Source: Enterobacter ludwigii (GTDB lineage Bacteria > Pseudomonadota > Gammaproteobacteria > Enterobacterales > Enterobacteriaceae). From it: a stretch of DNA of 64,000 bases. The position numbers were made by a program, and so were the translations under genes. Location: NCBI GenBank assembly GCA_900068845.1, contig CEFQ01000001.1, positions 454,410 to 518,409 on the forward strand. The letters are read 5' to 3'. The notes under the pieces were generated by a model. That model saw nothing but the letters and a program-made list of their open reading frames with translations. It had not been told where the DNA came from and made no database searches. Shown in pieces: positions 8,076 to 15,589 of the stretch (positions within the stretch are counted from its first letter, which is position 1; the number at the start of each line of letters is the position of its first letter).

Positions 8076-8842
8076 AGATTGATGTGAATTCCGATATGGG
8101 CGAAGGCTTTGGTGTTTACCAGCTGTGCGATGACGCTGCCCTGATGAAAGTGGTGTCGTCGGCCAATATTGCCTGCGGTTTCCACGCTGGCGATCCGGCG
8201 ATCATGACCAACATGGTGCGGCTGGCGAAAGAGCACGGTGTAGGCATTGGCGCGCATCCCGGCCTGCCCGATCGCCAGGGTTTTGGCCGGCGCGAGCTGC
8301 CGTTTAGTGCCGAAGAGATTTGCCAGCAGGTGGCGTATCAACTCGGTGCGCTGATGGCGATTGCCGTTGCAGAAGGTACGCAGGTCTCGCATTTCAGTTT
8401 CCACGCCGCGATGGGCAACATCGTCAACCGCGATGCCGCGCTGGCGCAACAGGTGATGGAATCAGTGGCGCGCATTAATAGCGATCTGATCATCTTCGCC
8501 CAGCCCGACACGATCATCGAAGCCGCCGCGCAGGCAGCTGGCCTGAAGACGCTGACGCTGTTTCTGGCCGACCGCGCCTATGACGCGCAAGGTCGCCTGG
8601 TGCCACGCGGCATCGCCGGTGCGGTGATCAAAGAAGAGCACGCACTGCGCGCCCGCGTGCGGCAGTTTTTGCAGCACGGCACGGTGACGACGATTGAAGG
8701 TGAAGAGATTGTCGTGCGTGCGCGTTCGATTCTGGTTCACAGCGACACGCCAGGCTCACTGGCGCTCGCCACCCTTGTGCGCCGCGAAATCGAAGCCAAC
8801 GGCCATCAGGTCGCCCCGGCCGCGCAAGTGTTAGCGCAATAA
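8072..8842 (+). CDS. pxpA: 5-oxoprolinase subunit PxpA (LamB/YcsF family)
   Basis: The 256-residue product is a LamB/YcsF family protein. Conserved motifs are NSDMGEGFG at residues 6-14, ANIACGFHAGDP near 30-41, and the AHPGLPDRQGFGRR segment near 61-75. PxpA is thought to carry the ATP-dependent ring-opening activity of 5-oxoprolinase together with PxpB and PxpC. It is the last gene of the four-gene run that begins with the binding protein at 5516 and is followed by a REP palindrome and a long structured non-coding block. E. coli PxpA (YbgL) has a similar length. Confidence 0.94.
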   Translation: MKIDVNSDMGEGFGVYQLCDDAALMKVVSSANIACGFHAGDPAIMTNMVRLAKEHGVGIGAHPGLPDRQGFGRRELPFSAEEICQQVAYQLGALMAIAVAEGTQVSHFSFHAAMGNIVNRDAALAQQVMESVARINSDLIIFAQPDTIIEAAAQAAGLKTLTLFLADRAYDAQGRLVPRGIAGAVIKEEHALRARVRQFLQHGTVTTIEGEEIVVRARSILVHSDTPGSLALATLVRREIEANGHQVAPAAQVLAQ

Positions 8843-8846
8843 CCCT

Positions 8847-8870
8847 GGTCGCCATAAATGGCGCCCCTAC
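8847..8870. repeat. REP-like palindrome (GTCGCCAT type)
   Basis: GGTCGCCATAAATGGCGCCC, the palindrome most often repeated in this window, lies 4 bases after pxpA. It may protect the 3' end of the pxp transcript. Confidence 0.75.
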
Positions 8871-9195
8871 AAAACAGACCGCGAATATGCAGCAAGAGAA
8901 CGCATTGCTGTCACAGCGCGGGTGTTGAGGCGACATCCCGACCCGCTGAGCGAATGAGGGATTCCAGGGCGAGCCGCAGGGATGCGGCGAGAGGCGGCGC
9001 TGAGCAGGAGCGAATCGCCGCCGGTCCGTAAGGCATCGTGAACGAGCGAAGGCACCGCGCAGCGGCGGGCTGGGCCGGCGCAAGGCCGGGGAGTGCTGAG
9101 GGCGCGGCCAGGCGCCCTCTGCTCGGTCGCCGCACGATATCGCTGAAACTGACCCAGCCGAGGGCGAACGAAAGTCGCGCCGTGCGAACAAGATC
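8871..9195. other. G+C-rich non-coding block with at least four perfect hairpins
   Basis: No plausible gene is seen in these 325 bases; the minus-strand frames across it are arginine/proline/alanine-rich and look like translated structured DNA. Perfect stem-loops occur at 8973-8988 (GCCGCA/TGCGGC, GGGA loop), 8993-9022 (GGCGGCG/CGCCGCC), 9075-9089 (CCGGC/GCCGG) and 9098-9119 (GAGGGCGC/GCGCCCTC). The block starts right after a REP palindrome and ends at the aminotransferase stop. It may be a larger dispersed intergenic element or a structured RNA. I cannot name it. Confidence 0.6.
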
Positions 9196-10398
9196 TCAGC
9201 GACAGCTGTCGCAAAACGCCGCAATGCGATCGCATCCCGTCTCTAACCGCTCCATGCTCGTGGCATACGACAACCGGATAAACGGGCTCATGCCGTACGC
9301 CGCGCCCTGCACTGTCACCACGTGCTGCTCCTCAATCAACGCCAGCACAAAATCGGCATCATTCATGATCAACCGACCACCGGCACTGGTTTTGCCGATG
9401 TAGCCCGCGATATTCACAAACAGATAAAACGCGCCCTGCGGTTTATGGCAGCGCAAGCCGTCAATCGACGTCAGGCGCTCCAGCACGTAATCGCGGCGCT
9501 GACGATAAATGTGTGCGCGCGCCTGCAACAGATCCTGCGGGCCTTCCAGCACCGCCACCGCCGCTGCCTGGGTTAAGGTGCAAACGCCGCCGCTGTTCTG
9601 GGTATTAACATTGCTCATCGCTTTAATTAACGGCGCTGGGCCGCCGCAGAAACCCAGACGCCAGCCAGTCATTGAATAGGCTTTTGACACGCCGTTCACC
9701 GTCAGCACGCGGTCATACAGACGCGGCTCAACCTGCGCCAGCGTATAAAAGCGCACATCGTCATAGATCAGGTGTTCGTAGATATCGTCGGTCATGATCC
9801 ACACCTGCGGATGGCGCAGCAGCACCTCACCCAGCGCGTGCAACTCCGCTTTACTCGCCACCGAACCGGTGGGATTGCTCGGATAGTTAAGCAGCAACCA
9901 TTTGGTCTTGTCGGTGATGGTCGCGTCTACATCGGCTGGCAACGGCTTGAAGCCGTTCTCCTGCGCGCAGGGCAATGCCACCGGAACGCCACCGGCGAAT
10001 TTGACGATATCGGCATAGCTGATCCACGACGGTGAAGGGATGACCACTTCATCGCCCGGATTAATGGTCGCGAGGATCGCGTTAAAGATGATCTGCTTCG
10101 CGCCGCCAGCGGTGAGGATCTGGCTGACATCGTAATCGAGCTGATTATCGCGTTTGAACTTCAGCTGGATCGCTTTGCGCAGCGCCGGCGTGCCGTCGGT
10201 AGGCGGATAGCGCGTATCTCCGGCGCGCGCGGCGGCATAAGCGGCCTCAATTGCGTGAGGTGGCGTAGGAAAATCGGGTTCACCGGTGGAAAGCGCGACA
10301 ACATCAATGCCTTGGGCGGCGAGATCGCGGGCCTTTTGGGTCATAGCAACGGAGGCAGAAACGGTGACATTCTTTAATCGATCGGCTATCTCGGGCAT
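9196..10398 (-). CDS. PLP-dependent aminotransferase, class I/II (aspartate aminotransferase-like)
   Basis: The 400-residue product is a fold-type I aminotransferase of the AspAT Ib group. The PLP-binding lysine lies in VNGVSKAYSMTGWRLG near residue 235, NYPSNPTG supplies the cofactor ring contact near 170, and FIRLSYATS near 380 carries the carboxylate-binding arginine. I chose the ATG at 10398 because AGGA lies 7 bases upstream; the frame is open further upstream but has no site. It is convergent with pxpA and divergent from the Nac-like regulator. After oxoprolinase yields glutamate, a transaminase could pass its amino group to a keto acid, which would explain its presence here; this is inference. 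The specific amino donor is not determined. Confidence 0.9.
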   Translation of the reverse strand: MPEIADRLKNVTVSASVAMTQKARDLAAQGIDVVALSTGEPDFPTPPHAIEAAYAAARAGDTRYPPTDGTPALRKAIQLKFKRDNQLDYDVSQILTAGGAKQIIFNAILATINPGDEVVIPSPSWISYADIVKFAGGVPVALPCAQENGFKPLPADVDATITDKTKWLLLNYPSNPTGSVASKAELHALGEVLLRHPQVWIMTDDIYEHLIYDDVRFYTLAQVEPRLYDRVLTVNGVSKAYSMTGWRLGFCGGPAPLIKAMSNVNTQNSGGVCTLTQAAAVAVLEGPQDLLQARAHIYRQRRDYVLERLTSIDGLRCHKPQGAFYLFVNIAGYIGKTSAGGRLIMNDADFVLALIEEQHVVTVQGAAYGMSPFIRLSYATSMERLETGCDRIAAFCDSCR

Positions 10399-10697
10399 AG
10401 GTTTATCCTGGCTCAGTGTCAGCATGAACGGCTTGCAGCGAGCTGCAAACACGACGTTTACCAGAGGATAGGTTTTTGCCCGAAGCGGCGGTTAATAGTG
10501 CTTTGTTGTGGTGATATAACACAAAGCGATGACTGTACCGACCGCACACTTTCGCCATAAAGGTGGCGAGTCTGATGAGGAAATGCGCGGCCGGTCACGT
10601 GTCAGCGCCTGACGCAATGTTAATAGAGTGTTACTTTGAGTGCCGGTGAACAGCGCGCAACGCTCATGCCCATCATCGCCAAATCTAATGAGTGAAT

Positions 10698-10714
10698 CGC
10701 ACCATACCTGTGCA
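10698..10714. promoter_or_regulatory. Putative NtrC-binding site
   Basis: CGCACCATACCTGTGCA matches the NtrC dyad TGCACC-N5-GGTGCA in its core, GCAC-N7-GTGC, at 10699-10713. It lies about 120 bases upstream of the sigma-54 promoter at 10824-10840, a usual enhancer distance. Confidence 0.6.
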
Positions 10715-10823
10715 AAGGCCGCTGTTGTACCCTCGCCGTCACAGCAACTTTCCCACTCAGCATCAGCCTTAGGAGGCAGTGTGGCTCTACCCTCCTGTCT
10801 GAGTTCACTCGCGAAAGCTTATT

Positions 10824-10840
10824 TTGGCATCAACTTTGCT
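10824..10840 (+). promoter_or_regulatory. Sigma-54 (-24/-12) promoter of the Nac-like gene
   Basis: TTGGCATCAACTTTGCT has the invariant GG (10826-10827) and GC (10838-10839) exactly 10 bases apart and fits TGGCAY-N5-TTGCW. Transcription would start near 10851, about 25 bases before the ATG at 10877. In Klebsiella, nac is itself sigma-54/NtrC dependent. The rest of the 10399-10876 interval holds no gene. Confidence 0.75.
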
Positions 10841-10876
10841 TGATAACCGCTATGCGTTCTGTTGGAGGAAGCGTTA

Positions 10877-11800
10877 ATGAATCTTCGTCGCCTGAAGTAC
10901 TTTGTTAAAATTGTGGATGTGGGCAGCCTGACGCAGGCCGCCGATATTCTGCATATTGCCCAGCCCGCGCTGAGCCAGCAACTGGCTACGCTGGAAGGAG
11001 AAGTGAATCAGCAACTGCTCATTCGTACCAAGCGCGGCGTGACGCCGACCGAAGCCGGTAAAACGCTCTATTCCCACGCGCAGGCGATTTTGCGCCAGTG
11101 CGAGCAGGCACAAAGCGCCATTGAGCTGGTCGGCGCTTCGCTGAGTGGTAGCGTCTCGGTGGGCTTAGCGCCGGGCACCGCCGCACAAAATCTCGCATTA
11201 CCGCTGATGATGGAGGTGCAACAGCAGCATCCCGGCATCGTGCTCTACTTCAATGAGAACTTCGGCACCACGCTGAGCGAACTGATCATGAATGGCCGCA
11301 TGGATATGGCGGTAATTTACGATCACCGCACCATTCACGGCTTGCGCTTTATGCCGCTGATGAAAGAGGATCTTTACTTCGTCTGCCCGTTCAGCCTCGC
11401 GCAACCGGTGAAAGAGATCCCGCTGGCACAGGTGGCACAGTACGACCTGTTCCTGCCGCGCGTCTATAACATCATGCGCAAAGTGCTCGACGATGCCTTC
11501 GTACACAACAATCTGCAGTACCGCGTCAAATGCGAGATCGAGTCACAAACCACGCTGAATGCCGCGCTTAGCGCCGGTCTCGGCACCACCATCATGCCGG
11601 AATCCGCTGCGCGCGCGATGCTGAAAAGCGGGGATGCGTGGATGGCGAAGATCGTCGATCCGGATGTGCAGGTGTCACTGTCGTTCTGCATGTCGGATCA
11701 TCTGCCACTGTCACAGCCGGCCGAAGCGGTGAAATCGATCCTCCTGTCGCTGATGTCGCGCCGCAACGTTGAGAACCATCCACTGACCTTAGTGGGATAA
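10877..11800 (+). CDS. Nac-like LysR-family transcriptional regulator
   Basis: The 307-residue product has a LysR winged helix at residues 2-62 (LTQAADILHIAQPALSQQLA) that closely resembles Nac, the nitrogen assimilation control protein, followed by a periplasmic-binding-like effector domain (about 90-300). Nac couples NtrC-activated nitrogen limitation to sigma-70 promoters without needing a co-inducer. GGAGGA 8 bases upstream fixes the ATG at 10877. A sigma-54 promoter and an NtrC-type dyad lie upstream, as for nac itself. It is divergent from the aminotransferase and sits inside the oxoproline locus, so it may be either the genuine Nac or a locus-specific paralogue; the C-terminal half is more divergent from Nac than the DNA-binding domain. 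Confidence 0.88.
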   Translation: MNLRRLKYFVKIVDVGSLTQAADILHIAQPALSQQLATLEGEVNQQLLIRTKRGVTPTEAGKTLYSHAQAILRQCEQAQSAIELVGASLSGSVSVGLAPGTAAQNLALPLMMEVQQQHPGIVLYFNENFGTTLSELIMNGRMDMAVIYDHRTIHGLRFMPLMKEDLYFVCPFSLAQPVKEIPLAQVAQYDLFLPRVYNIMRKVLDDAFVHNNLQYRVKCEIESQTTLNAALSAGLGTTIMPESAARAMLKSGDAWMAKIVDPDVQVSLSFCMSDHLPLSQPAEAVKSILLSLMSRRNVENHPLTLVG

Positions 11801-11909
11801 GTCCCGCTTATTACCGCAAAGCGAAACGCTCTTACTGCCCGGATTGCGAACGCGCTAAATTACGATTTTGCCCGCTCTGGCGGGCATGTTTCGCTTTGAC
11901 GGGAATGCC

Positions 11910-12338
11910 ATGAATAAATCCGCAATACCGCTGCCGACGCTGCGCGCGCTGGCACGCAAGATGCAATCCTCCGGGCTGAGCAGCCTGGCGCTCGATGGCA
12001 AGCATTGGTCAGTGCGGTTAGCCTTCGCCGCCACGCCAGCCGCGCCCGCGCCAGTATCCGCAAGGGTTCCCGCCCCGGAAACCCCCCCCCTAACACAACG
12101 TATCGGCGCACCGATGCCCGGCACGCTGCTGCGCCGCCATCCGCATAGCCAGCAAGATTTTGTCGCGCCCGGCCAGCAGATGGTAGCCGGTGAAGTGGTG
12201 GCGCTGGTGCAGGTGGGCCCACTGTATGTGCCGGTGCGCAGTCCCACCAGTGGCACGATCCGGTCGCTCACGGCTGAGCATCTTTCTGCGGTGGAATATG
12301 ACGAGGAGATTCTGATATTCGCGCCGTCGGACGCATAA
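11910..12338 (+). CDS. Biotin carboxyl carrier-like protein lacking the biotinyl lysine
   Basis: The 142-residue product resembles AccB: a short N-terminal helix region, a Pro/Ala-rich linker (about 41-62), and a C-terminal biotinyl/lipoyl fold beginning APMPGTLLR at 67. The AccB hairpin EAMKM is replaced here by QVGPL (101-105), so Pro104 stands where biotin would be attached; the following SPTSGTI matches the DKSGTV turn. It therefore cannot be biotinylated at the normal place. No biotin carboxylase gene is nearby. ATG at 11910 has GGGAA just upstream; the longer frame from a TTG is unlikely. The linker is encoded over a run of nine C residues (12082-12090). A structural or scaffold role with the PxpB/PxpC carboxyltransferase-like pair is a guess. 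Confidence 0.75.
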   Translation: MNKSAIPLPTLRALARKMQSSGLSSLALDGKHWSVRLAFAATPAAPAPVSARVPAPETPPLTQRIGAPMPGTLLRRHPHSQQDFVAPGQQMVAGEVVALVQVGPLYVPVRSPTSGTIRSLTAEHLSAVEYDEEILIFAPSDA

Positions 12339-12347
12339 GGTCAACAC

Positions 12348-12435
12348 CGCGCGATAAATCGCGCCGCTACCAAGATGTACATTGTGTGGGTCGAGCAATC
12401 ACCACACATGTCATAGCGGCGCAATTTATTGCGCC
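12348..12435. repeat. Paired REP-like palindromes (GTAGCGGCGCAAT type)
   Basis: Two inverted copies, CGCGATAAATCGCGCCGCTAC at about 12350-12370 and TAGCGGCGCAATTTATTGCGCC at 12414-12435, face each other across a 43-base spacer. The same head-to-head arrangement recurs at 28332, 38896, 46322, 49120 and 54846. Confidence 0.8.
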
Positions 12436-12505
12436 ATGTTGGAACGGGTGAAGTGCGGCAGGCAAGCGTTATAAGGGGCGCTTATCGCCTCAAAATTTTT
12501 ATGTC

Positions 12506-12524
12506 TTATGCCCTTGCGGCATAA
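12506..12524. promoter_or_regulatory. Perfect inverted repeat upstream of the SDR gene
   Basis: TTATGCC (12506-12512) and GGCATAA (12518-12524) form a perfect 7-bp dyad with a 5-base centre, 40 bases before the SDR start. It has no T tail and lies in the promoter area, so an operator is more likely than a terminator. Confidence 0.4.
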
Positions 12525-12563
12525 CTGCATACAGTCAAAAGACGCCATAACGAGGAGAGGCAG

Positions 12564-13316
12564 ATGCCATTTTCAGATTACAAAACCGCGCTGGTAACCG
12601 GCGCATCCGCGGGAATGGGCGAAGCGATCGTTGAGCGCTTGTGCAAAGAGGGCATCACTGTTCATGCAGTGGCGCGCCGTAAAGAACAACTGGCGGCGCT
12701 GGCCGATCGTACCGGCTGTATTCCGCACGCGGTGGATGTCAGCGACGTTAACGCGCTGACCGCGCTGTGCAAAGACCTCGAAATCGACATTCTGGTCAAC
12801 AATGCCGGCGTGTCGCATCCGGGATCGATCCTCGAAGCCGACGAGAACGTGATTGAAACCCAGGTTGACGTCAATCTGCGCGCGGTGCTGCATCTGTGCC
12901 GTTTGCTGGTGCCGGGCATGGTGAAACGCGATCGCGGCCACGTTTTCAACATCACCTCAATTGCTGCCATCTACAACTTCAACGGTAACTCGGTGTATCA
13001 CGCCACGAAAGCCGGTGTGCATGCTCTTTCGCGCCAGCTGCGCGTGGATTGCTACGGCGCACGCGTGCGCATCACCGAAATCTGTCCGGGCCGCGTCGCC
13101 ACCGATATATTCGGTAACGTCTCGGGCGATCACGAAGAGGCGCGCCGCCGCTTCATTGATGGCTTTGAACTGCCGCAGGCCAAAGATATCGCCGACTGCG
13201 TCGCTTTCGCGCTCGCCGCACCGCGGGCGGTGAATATCGGCAATATCGAAATCACCCCAACGCTACAGGTGCCGGGCGGTCTTTCCACCATGCGACCGGG
13301 CGACCACAGCGCGTAA
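12564..13316 (+). CDS. SDR-family short-chain dehydrogenase (YdfG-like)
   Basis: The 250-residue Rossmann enzyme has the classical SDR signatures: TGASAGMGEAI at about 10-20 for NAD(P) binding, NNAGVSHPG near 77, and the catalytic Ser-Tyr-Lys triad in ITSIAAIY and YHATKAG near 132-150. Members of the YdfG group oxidise or reduce 3-hydroxy acids such as serine and 3-hydroxypropionate. GAGGAGAGG sits 6-14 bases before the ATG. The two permease genes and ATPase gene follow closely, so it is probably the first gene of that operon (SDR-permease-permease-ATPase). Its substrate is likely a compound brought in by the importer, but that is inference. Confidence 0.9.
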   Translation: MPFSDYKTALVTGASAGMGEAIVERLCKEGITVHAVARRKEQLAALADRTGCIPHAVDVSDVNALTALCKDLEIDILVNNAGVSHPGSILEADENVIETQVDVNLRAVLHLCRLLVPGMVKRDRGHVFNITSIAAIYNFNGNSVYHATKAGVHALSRQLRVDCYGARVRITEICPGRVATDIFGNVSGDHEEARRRFIDGFELPQAKDIADCVAFALAAPRAVNIGNIEITPTLQVPGGLSTMRPGDHSA

Positions 13317-13338
13317 TTTGCGACCATGAGGTAACAGA

Positions 13339-14034
13339 ATGGCTCTCGATTTCAGCAGTGTGATAACCGGCCAATACGGCCAGATGATCGTTGACGGAAC
13401 GGTGATCACCCTAGAACTGGCGTTGGGTGCCTGGCTGCTGGCGATGGTGCTGGCGCTGCTGCTGGTGGTCATCCGCCTGACTGAAAGCCGCATTGCGGTC
13501 GGGCTGGTCAAAGCCTATGTCTCTTATCACCGCAATGTGCCAACGCTGATCCAGTTGATGATGTGGTACTTCGCCATCCCCACACTGCTGCCAGAAGCGC
13601 TGCAAATTTGGATCAACAACTACAACGCCGAGTTCCTGTTCTCCCTCACCGCGCTGGGCCTGTGTCAGGCGGCGTACTTCGCCGAAGATATTCGCAGCGG
13701 CCTGCGCGCTATTCCCGACGGGCAAAACGAGGCCGCTCGCGCACTGGGCATGAGCTATGTGCGCGCCATGCGCGGCGTCATTCTGCCGCAGGGCATTCGC
13801 AACGCGCTGCCCGCAGTGATCAACCATACGGTGCTGCTGTTTAAAAACACCAGCCTGGCGATGGTGATTGGCGTGGCGGATCTGACCTATGTGACGCGCG
13901 ATATTGAGAACCAAACGTTCCGTACCTTCGAATCCTACATCGTGGCGACCGTGGGCTATCTGTTCTTCTCCCTGCTGCTGATGGGCCTTGGCGCACTGCT
14001 GGCCCGCCGCTTCCAGCGCGTCTATGCGAGGTAA
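13339..14034 (+). CDS. Polar amino-acid ABC transporter permease 1
   Basis: This 231-residue inner-membrane protein is a HisM/HisQ-type permease with about five membrane segments. The EAA loop that contacts the ATPase is seen in GQNEAARALGMSYVRAMRGV near residue 132. SYHRNVPTLIQL near residue 55 is the usual signature before the second core helix. Its stop overlaps the following permease start by one base (TAATG), so the two are coupled and form a heterodimeric pore. With the binding protein at 5516-6355 and the ATPase at 14805 it makes a complete PAAT-family importer. Confidence 0.9.
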   Translation: MALDFSSVITGQYGQMIVDGTVITLELALGAWLLAMVLALLLVVIRLTESRIAVGLVKAYVSYHRNVPTLIQLMMWYFAIPTLLPEALQIWINNYNAEFLFSLTALGLCQAAYFAEDIRSGLRAIPDGQNEAARALGMSYVRAMRGVILPQGIRNALPAVINHTVLLFKNTSLAMVIGVADLTYVTRDIENQTFRTFESYIVATVGYLFFSLLLMGLGALLARRFQRVYAR

Positions 14035-14795
14035 TGGCGATGTTTGAGATTTTCACCATTTTGCATGACAACGGCATGCTGCTGTTAATGGGCCAATACC
14101 CGAACGGTCCGATTGGTGGCGTGCTCTGTACGCTGCTGATCTCGGTGCTGGCGGTGCTGCTGGCGTTTCCGCTGGGGGTGCTGCTGGGCCTGGCGCGTCT
14201 TTCGCCGTGGCGCTGGCTGAGCTGGCCCGCCACCGGCTGGGTTTACCTGCTGCGTGGCATCCCGCTGATGATGGTGGTGTTCTGGACCTACTTCTGTGTG
14301 CCGCTGCTGATTGGCCACAATATCAGCGGCTTCGCCACCATGCTGTGTACGCTGGTGATCTATGAAAGTGCCTATATTGCGGAGATCGTGCGCGGCGGCA
14401 TTCAGGCGCTGCCGCACGGCCAATACGAAGCTTCACGGGCACTGGGCATGAGCCACCTGAAAACCCTGCGTCTGGTGATTCTGCCGCAGGCGCTGTTCAA
14501 CACCTTGCCCAGCCTGGTTAGCCAACTGGTATCGATCATCAAAGACAGTACGCTCGGCTACGTAATTAACGTGCCGGAACTGACCTTTGCCGCCAATCAG
14601 GTGAGCAATCAGTTGCTGACCAAACCGTTCCAGGTGTTCGCCATTGTGGCGCTGAGTTACTACATCATCTGCTTCAGCCTCACCTGGCTGGCCAATAAAC
14701 TCGAAGCGCATATTGCGCAGAAACGTCGTCAACCGCCGCAGCCAGCTTCCAGCGTGGCGCCCGCGGTGATGCTGACTAAAACCTCTTCGCAATAA
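14034..14795 (+). CDS. Polar amino-acid ABC transporter permease 2
   Basis: The 253-residue product is the second permease of the same importer. YLLRGIPLMMVVFWTYF near residue 72 and the EAA loop GQYEASRALGMSHLKTLRLV near 127 are typical of the HisM/GlnP family. Five hydrophobic stretches are visible, and a short polar C-terminal tail rich in Q, P and S follows. The gene overlaps its upstream partner by one base and lies 9 bases before the ATPase gene. Confidence 0.9.
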   Translation: MAMFEIFTILHDNGMLLLMGQYPNGPIGGVLCTLLISVLAVLLAFPLGVLLGLARLSPWRWLSWPATGWVYLLRGIPLMMVVFWTYFCVPLLIGHNISGFATMLCTLVIYESAYIAEIVRGGIQALPHGQYEASRALGMSHLKTLRLVILPQALFNTLPSLVSQLVSIIKDSTLGYVINVPELTFAANQVSNQLLTKPFQVFAIVALSYYIICFSLTWLANKLEAHIAQKRRQPPQPASSVAPAVMLTKTSSQ

Positions 14796-14804
14796 GGAAA
14801 CAGC

Positions 14805-15542
14805 ATGAGACCGATGATCATGTTTAACCAGGTCAACAAATGGTATGGCGCGTATCAGGCGCTAACCAACCTGAGCGCCGAGATTAATCCCGGCGAAGTG
14901 GTGGTGGTGTGCGGCCCGTCCGGCTCGGGCAAATCGACGCTGATCCGCACCGTTAACCGGCTGGAGCCGATCGATGACGGCCAGATCGTGTTTGATGGTA
15001 CCGATATTCACGGCAGCAGCACGCGTCTCAATCAACTGCGCACGCGCATCGGTTTTGTGTTTCAGAGCTTCAACCTGTTTCCGCATGTCTCAGTGGCTGA
15101 GAACATTATGATGTCGCCGATGAAAGTGCTGGGCGTGAAGCGCAGCGAAGCTCGTCGTCAGGCCGGTGAATTGCTGGAGCGCGTCGGCTTAGCGCACAAA
15201 GCGGATGCCTATCCAGCGCAGCTATCGGGCGGCCAGCAGCAACGCGTGGCGATTGCCCGCGCGCTGGCGATGAAACCGCCAGTAATGCTGTTCGATGAAC
15301 CGACTTCGGCGCTCGATCCAGAGATGGTCGGCGAAGTGTTGTCGGTGATGCGCGGTCTGGCGCAGGAAGGAATGACGATGATGTGCGTGACCCATGAGAT
15401 GAACTTTGCCCGAGAGGTGGCGGACACCATCTGGTTTATGGATCAGGGACAGATTCTGGAGAAATCACAACCAGAACAGTTCTTCACCCAGCCGCAGCAC
15501 CCGCGCGCGCAGCGCTTTCTAAGCGATCTGCGTTCGCATTAA
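14805..15542 (+). CDS. Polar amino-acid ABC transporter ATP-binding protein
   Basis: The 245-residue ATPase has all ABC motifs: Walker [10 protein letters not shown] near residue 37, Q-loop in [13 protein letters not shown], signature [14 protein letters not shown] near 141, Walker [16 protein letters not shown] near 160, and the switch histidine in CVTHEM. Its length and the [11 protein letters not shown]-type ending place it with GlnQ/HisP-type ATPases. It is the last gene of the operon and is followed 3 bases later by a REP palindrome. It energises uptake of the ligand captured by the binding protein at 5516. Confidence 0.92.
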   Translation: MRPMIMFNQVNKWYGAYQALTNLSAEINPGEVVVVCGPSGSGKSTLIRTVNRLEPIDDGQIVFDGTDIHGSSTRLNQLRTRIGFVFQSFNLFPHVSVAENIMMSPMKVLGVKRSEARRQAGELLERVGLAHKADAYPAQLSGGQQQRVAIARALAMKPPVMLFDEPTSALDPEMVGEVLSVMRGLAQEGMTMMCVTHEMNFAREVADTIWFMDQGQILEKSQPEQFFTQPQHPRAQRFLSDLRSH

Positions 15543-15544
15543 TT

Positions 15545-15568
15545 GTAGGGTCGCCATTTATGGCGACC
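15545..15568. repeat. REP-like palindrome (GTCGCCAT type)
   Basis: GTAGGGTCGCCATTTATGG and its completing GCGACC form the standard palindrome of this genome, placed directly after the ATPase stop and before the convergent dehydrogenase gene. Confidence 0.75.
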
Positions 15569-15589
15569 TGGCTAACCACCGCACCGCAC

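Noticed and set aside
8628-9224. 198-codon minus-strand frame across the 8871-9195 block
   Set aside because: It runs antisense into pxpA and its product is a low-complexity Arg/Pro/Ser/Ala mix; it follows from the G+C-rich hairpins.
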